A stretch of DNA of 32,763 nt from an uncultured Eubacterium sp. (GTDB lineage: Bacteria; Bacillota; Clostridia; Oscillospirales; Acutalibacteraceae), in assembly GCA_944380545.1 (NCBI GenBank), contig CALWHV010000012.1, forward strand, positions 1-32,763, read 5' to 3'. The notes under the pieces are model-generated. The model ran no database searches. It saw only the letters and a list, made by a program, of their open reading frames with translations, and was not told the origin of the DNA. Shown here piece after piece: positions 31,709-32,763 of the stretch (position 1 is its first letter; every line of letters begins with the position of its first letter). Made by a program: the position numbers and the translations under genes.

Positions 31709-32763
31709 TTATTTGCTGTATTTTCTCTTTCGGCTATATACGGCTGCTCCAAACAAGCCGACTCCCGATGCAAACAGCAGGGAAACCCCCAACACCACGT
31801 TGCTGCTGTCTCCCGTCTGCGGACTGGTGACAGCACCTTCATTCTTGCCCGGTTCCTGCGGCGTGGTGCCGCCGGTCTGGCTGTCATCTCCGCCCTGCAC
31901 CGCCGTGATCGTAAACTCCGTCTTGGCTATGCCGTTTTTTGATTCGATCTCAAGCGTGTGCTTGCCTACGGACAAAGTATTCAGATAATCCACTTTGAGC
32001 GTGACTATCGTGCTGCCTTCCTTTACCGTGTAGTCGGTAGTCTTGAGCTCTTTGCCGTCAACCATGACTTTCAGGAAATCAGCATATTCAGCGTCAGACG
32101 TGAAGCTGAGTCCGTCTGTGTCGCTCTTCTGCCAGCTGCCGTTGGCTCCGGCGATAATCACCGGCGGCTGTACCGGCTCCTGCGCCTCCCTGTATTCGAT
32201 CAGCAGTCCGAACACCTCGGCTGTACCGCCGGATACGTCCAGGGTCACCGGGAAGCTGACGCTGGTCGCCGTATAGCTACTGGCTGAAGCACCGCCCTTG
32301 ATGCGCGCGGTCGCCCCGTCATACCCCTCCGGCAGGGGGACGGTCAGCGTTCCGCTGAGAGTTGTTCCCTCATAGTCCATAAGAGGAATGGAGACGGTGT
32401 ACTCCGCCTGAATATCATAGCCCTCGCTTACCGGTTCATACCATTCCGTTTCTGTCATAGGATAATAATAGTCGATGGCAAGTCCCTGCCACTCATTGAA
32501 CTCGCCTACGGTCACCGCTGTGTCCGGGGTAAAGGTTGCGGAGAGCTCCGGAGCCGGAGAATAGTCTACATCGCCCTCCTCCAGCACCCGCACCGGCAGG
32601 GTGATGGGGTCTGTGCTGCCGGGGATTTCGCTCTCTTCTTTAACCGTCACATAGGCGGTAAAGGGATAGTTGGATTCCGTTCCGTCAAAGCCGTTTTCCG
32701 GCATGTCGGAGAAATCGTAGAGGGCAGCGAGTTCCGCCGACAATGGCATATCCGGCACGAAGC
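31709..32763 (-). CDS. Wall-anchored surface protein, 5' end missing
   Basis: The frame is open to the window edge, so the start lies outside; 351 residues are visible. The part seen has tandem beta-rich domains, including FTPDTAVTVGEFNEWQGLAI, an all-beta segment (EYTVSIPLMDYEGTTLSGTLTV), and an Ig-like X2-type module (FTSDAEYADFLKVMVDGKELKTTDYTVK to KHTLEIESKNG). A Gly/Thr/Pro-rich linker leads to SPQTG, a hydrophobic helix (VVLGVSLLFASGVGLFGAAVY) and SRKRKYSK, a complete sortase signal of LPXTG type with Ser in place of Leu. It is probably a large surface adhesin. Its codon choice looks less GC-rich than the neighbouring ribosomal genes, and no sortase gene is in the window. Confidence 0.85.
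   Translation of the reverse strand, partial: FVPDMPLSAELAALYDFSDMPENGFDGTESNYPFTAYVTVKEESEIPGSTDPITLPVRVLEEGDVDYSPAPELSATFTPDTAVTVGEFNEWQGLAIDYYYPMTETEWYEPVSEGYDIQAEYTVSIPLMDYEGTTLSGTLTVPLPEGYDGATARIKGGASASSYTATSVSFPVTLDVSGGTAEVFGLLIEYREAQEPVQPPVIIAGANGSWQKSDTDGLSFTSDAEYADFLKVMVDGKELKTTDYTVKEGSTIVTLKVDYLNTLSVGKHTLEIESKNGIAKTEFTITAVQGGDDSQTGGTTPQEPGKNEGAVTSPQTGDSSNVVLGVSLLFASGVGLFGAAVYSRKRKYSK

Overview
The window looks like chromosomal DNA of a butyrate-forming, low-to-medium-GC Firmicute of the class Clostridia, most likely a gut member of the Oscillospirales/Ruminococcaceae. This is inferred from the complete thl-crt-hbd-bcd-etfB-etfA butyrate pathway, an L27 with a cleavable N-terminal extension beside its protease Prp, a SipW-type signal peptidase with TasA-like substrates, and near-consensus sigma-A promoters. 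No species can be named from the sequence alone.

Layout. (1) 1-220: the end of an rRNA operon (5S rRNA) and two hairpin terminators. (2) 278-7514: an accessory surface-fibre locus. A small XRE repressor and a membrane-anchored protein of unknown function face a cluster of sipW, a single-domain TasA-like protein, a short Thr/Pro-stalk anchor protein, and three mosaic TasA-like proteins with beta-helix C-termini. Two 19-bp operators sit in the spacers of overlapping divergent promoters, as if the repressor switches both sides; the arrangement recalls the SinR/tapA-sipW-tasA circuit of Bacillus but appears independent. (3) 7543-8786: shared terminator, tRNA-Arg(CCU), a patch of palindromic intergenic repeats, and the control region of a G5/3D-domain wall protein (8787-10010). 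(4) 10302-12938: four genes (collagen-like tail-fibre protein, XhlA-like coiled-coil protein, holin, CHAP endolysin) resembling the end of a prophage but with no other phage gene. (5) 13072-16866: TetR regulator, a candidate small RNA, a ClC exchanger with a TrkA-C domain, and an unknown secreted protein. (6) 17208-23166: butyrate operon. (7) 23225-31156: housekeeping genes: ylmH-like S4 protein, S1-domain protein, then a tightly overlapping operon of DUF951, murI, prfA, a Sua5-CoaE fusion and an M18 aminopeptidase, then rplU-prp-rpmA. (8) 31212 to the end: probably accessory DNA, with a minus-strand untranslated RNA having a consensus promoter and terminator, and the 3' part of a wall-anchored (SPQTG) surface protein running off the window.

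How the parts work together: thiolase, HBD, crotonase and the Bcd-EtfAB complex convert two acetyl-CoA to butyryl-CoA and, through electron bifurcation, conserve energy. SipW should process the four proteins encoded directly after it, and the stalk protein may anchor a fibre made by the others. The most unusual points are the two-operator XRE switch, the stalk protein that carries only the N-terminal segment of the fibre subunits, the mosaic subunit family with repeated hairpin spacers, the isolated collagen/holin/lysin cassette, the Sua5-CoaE fusion, and two candidate non-coding RNAs.
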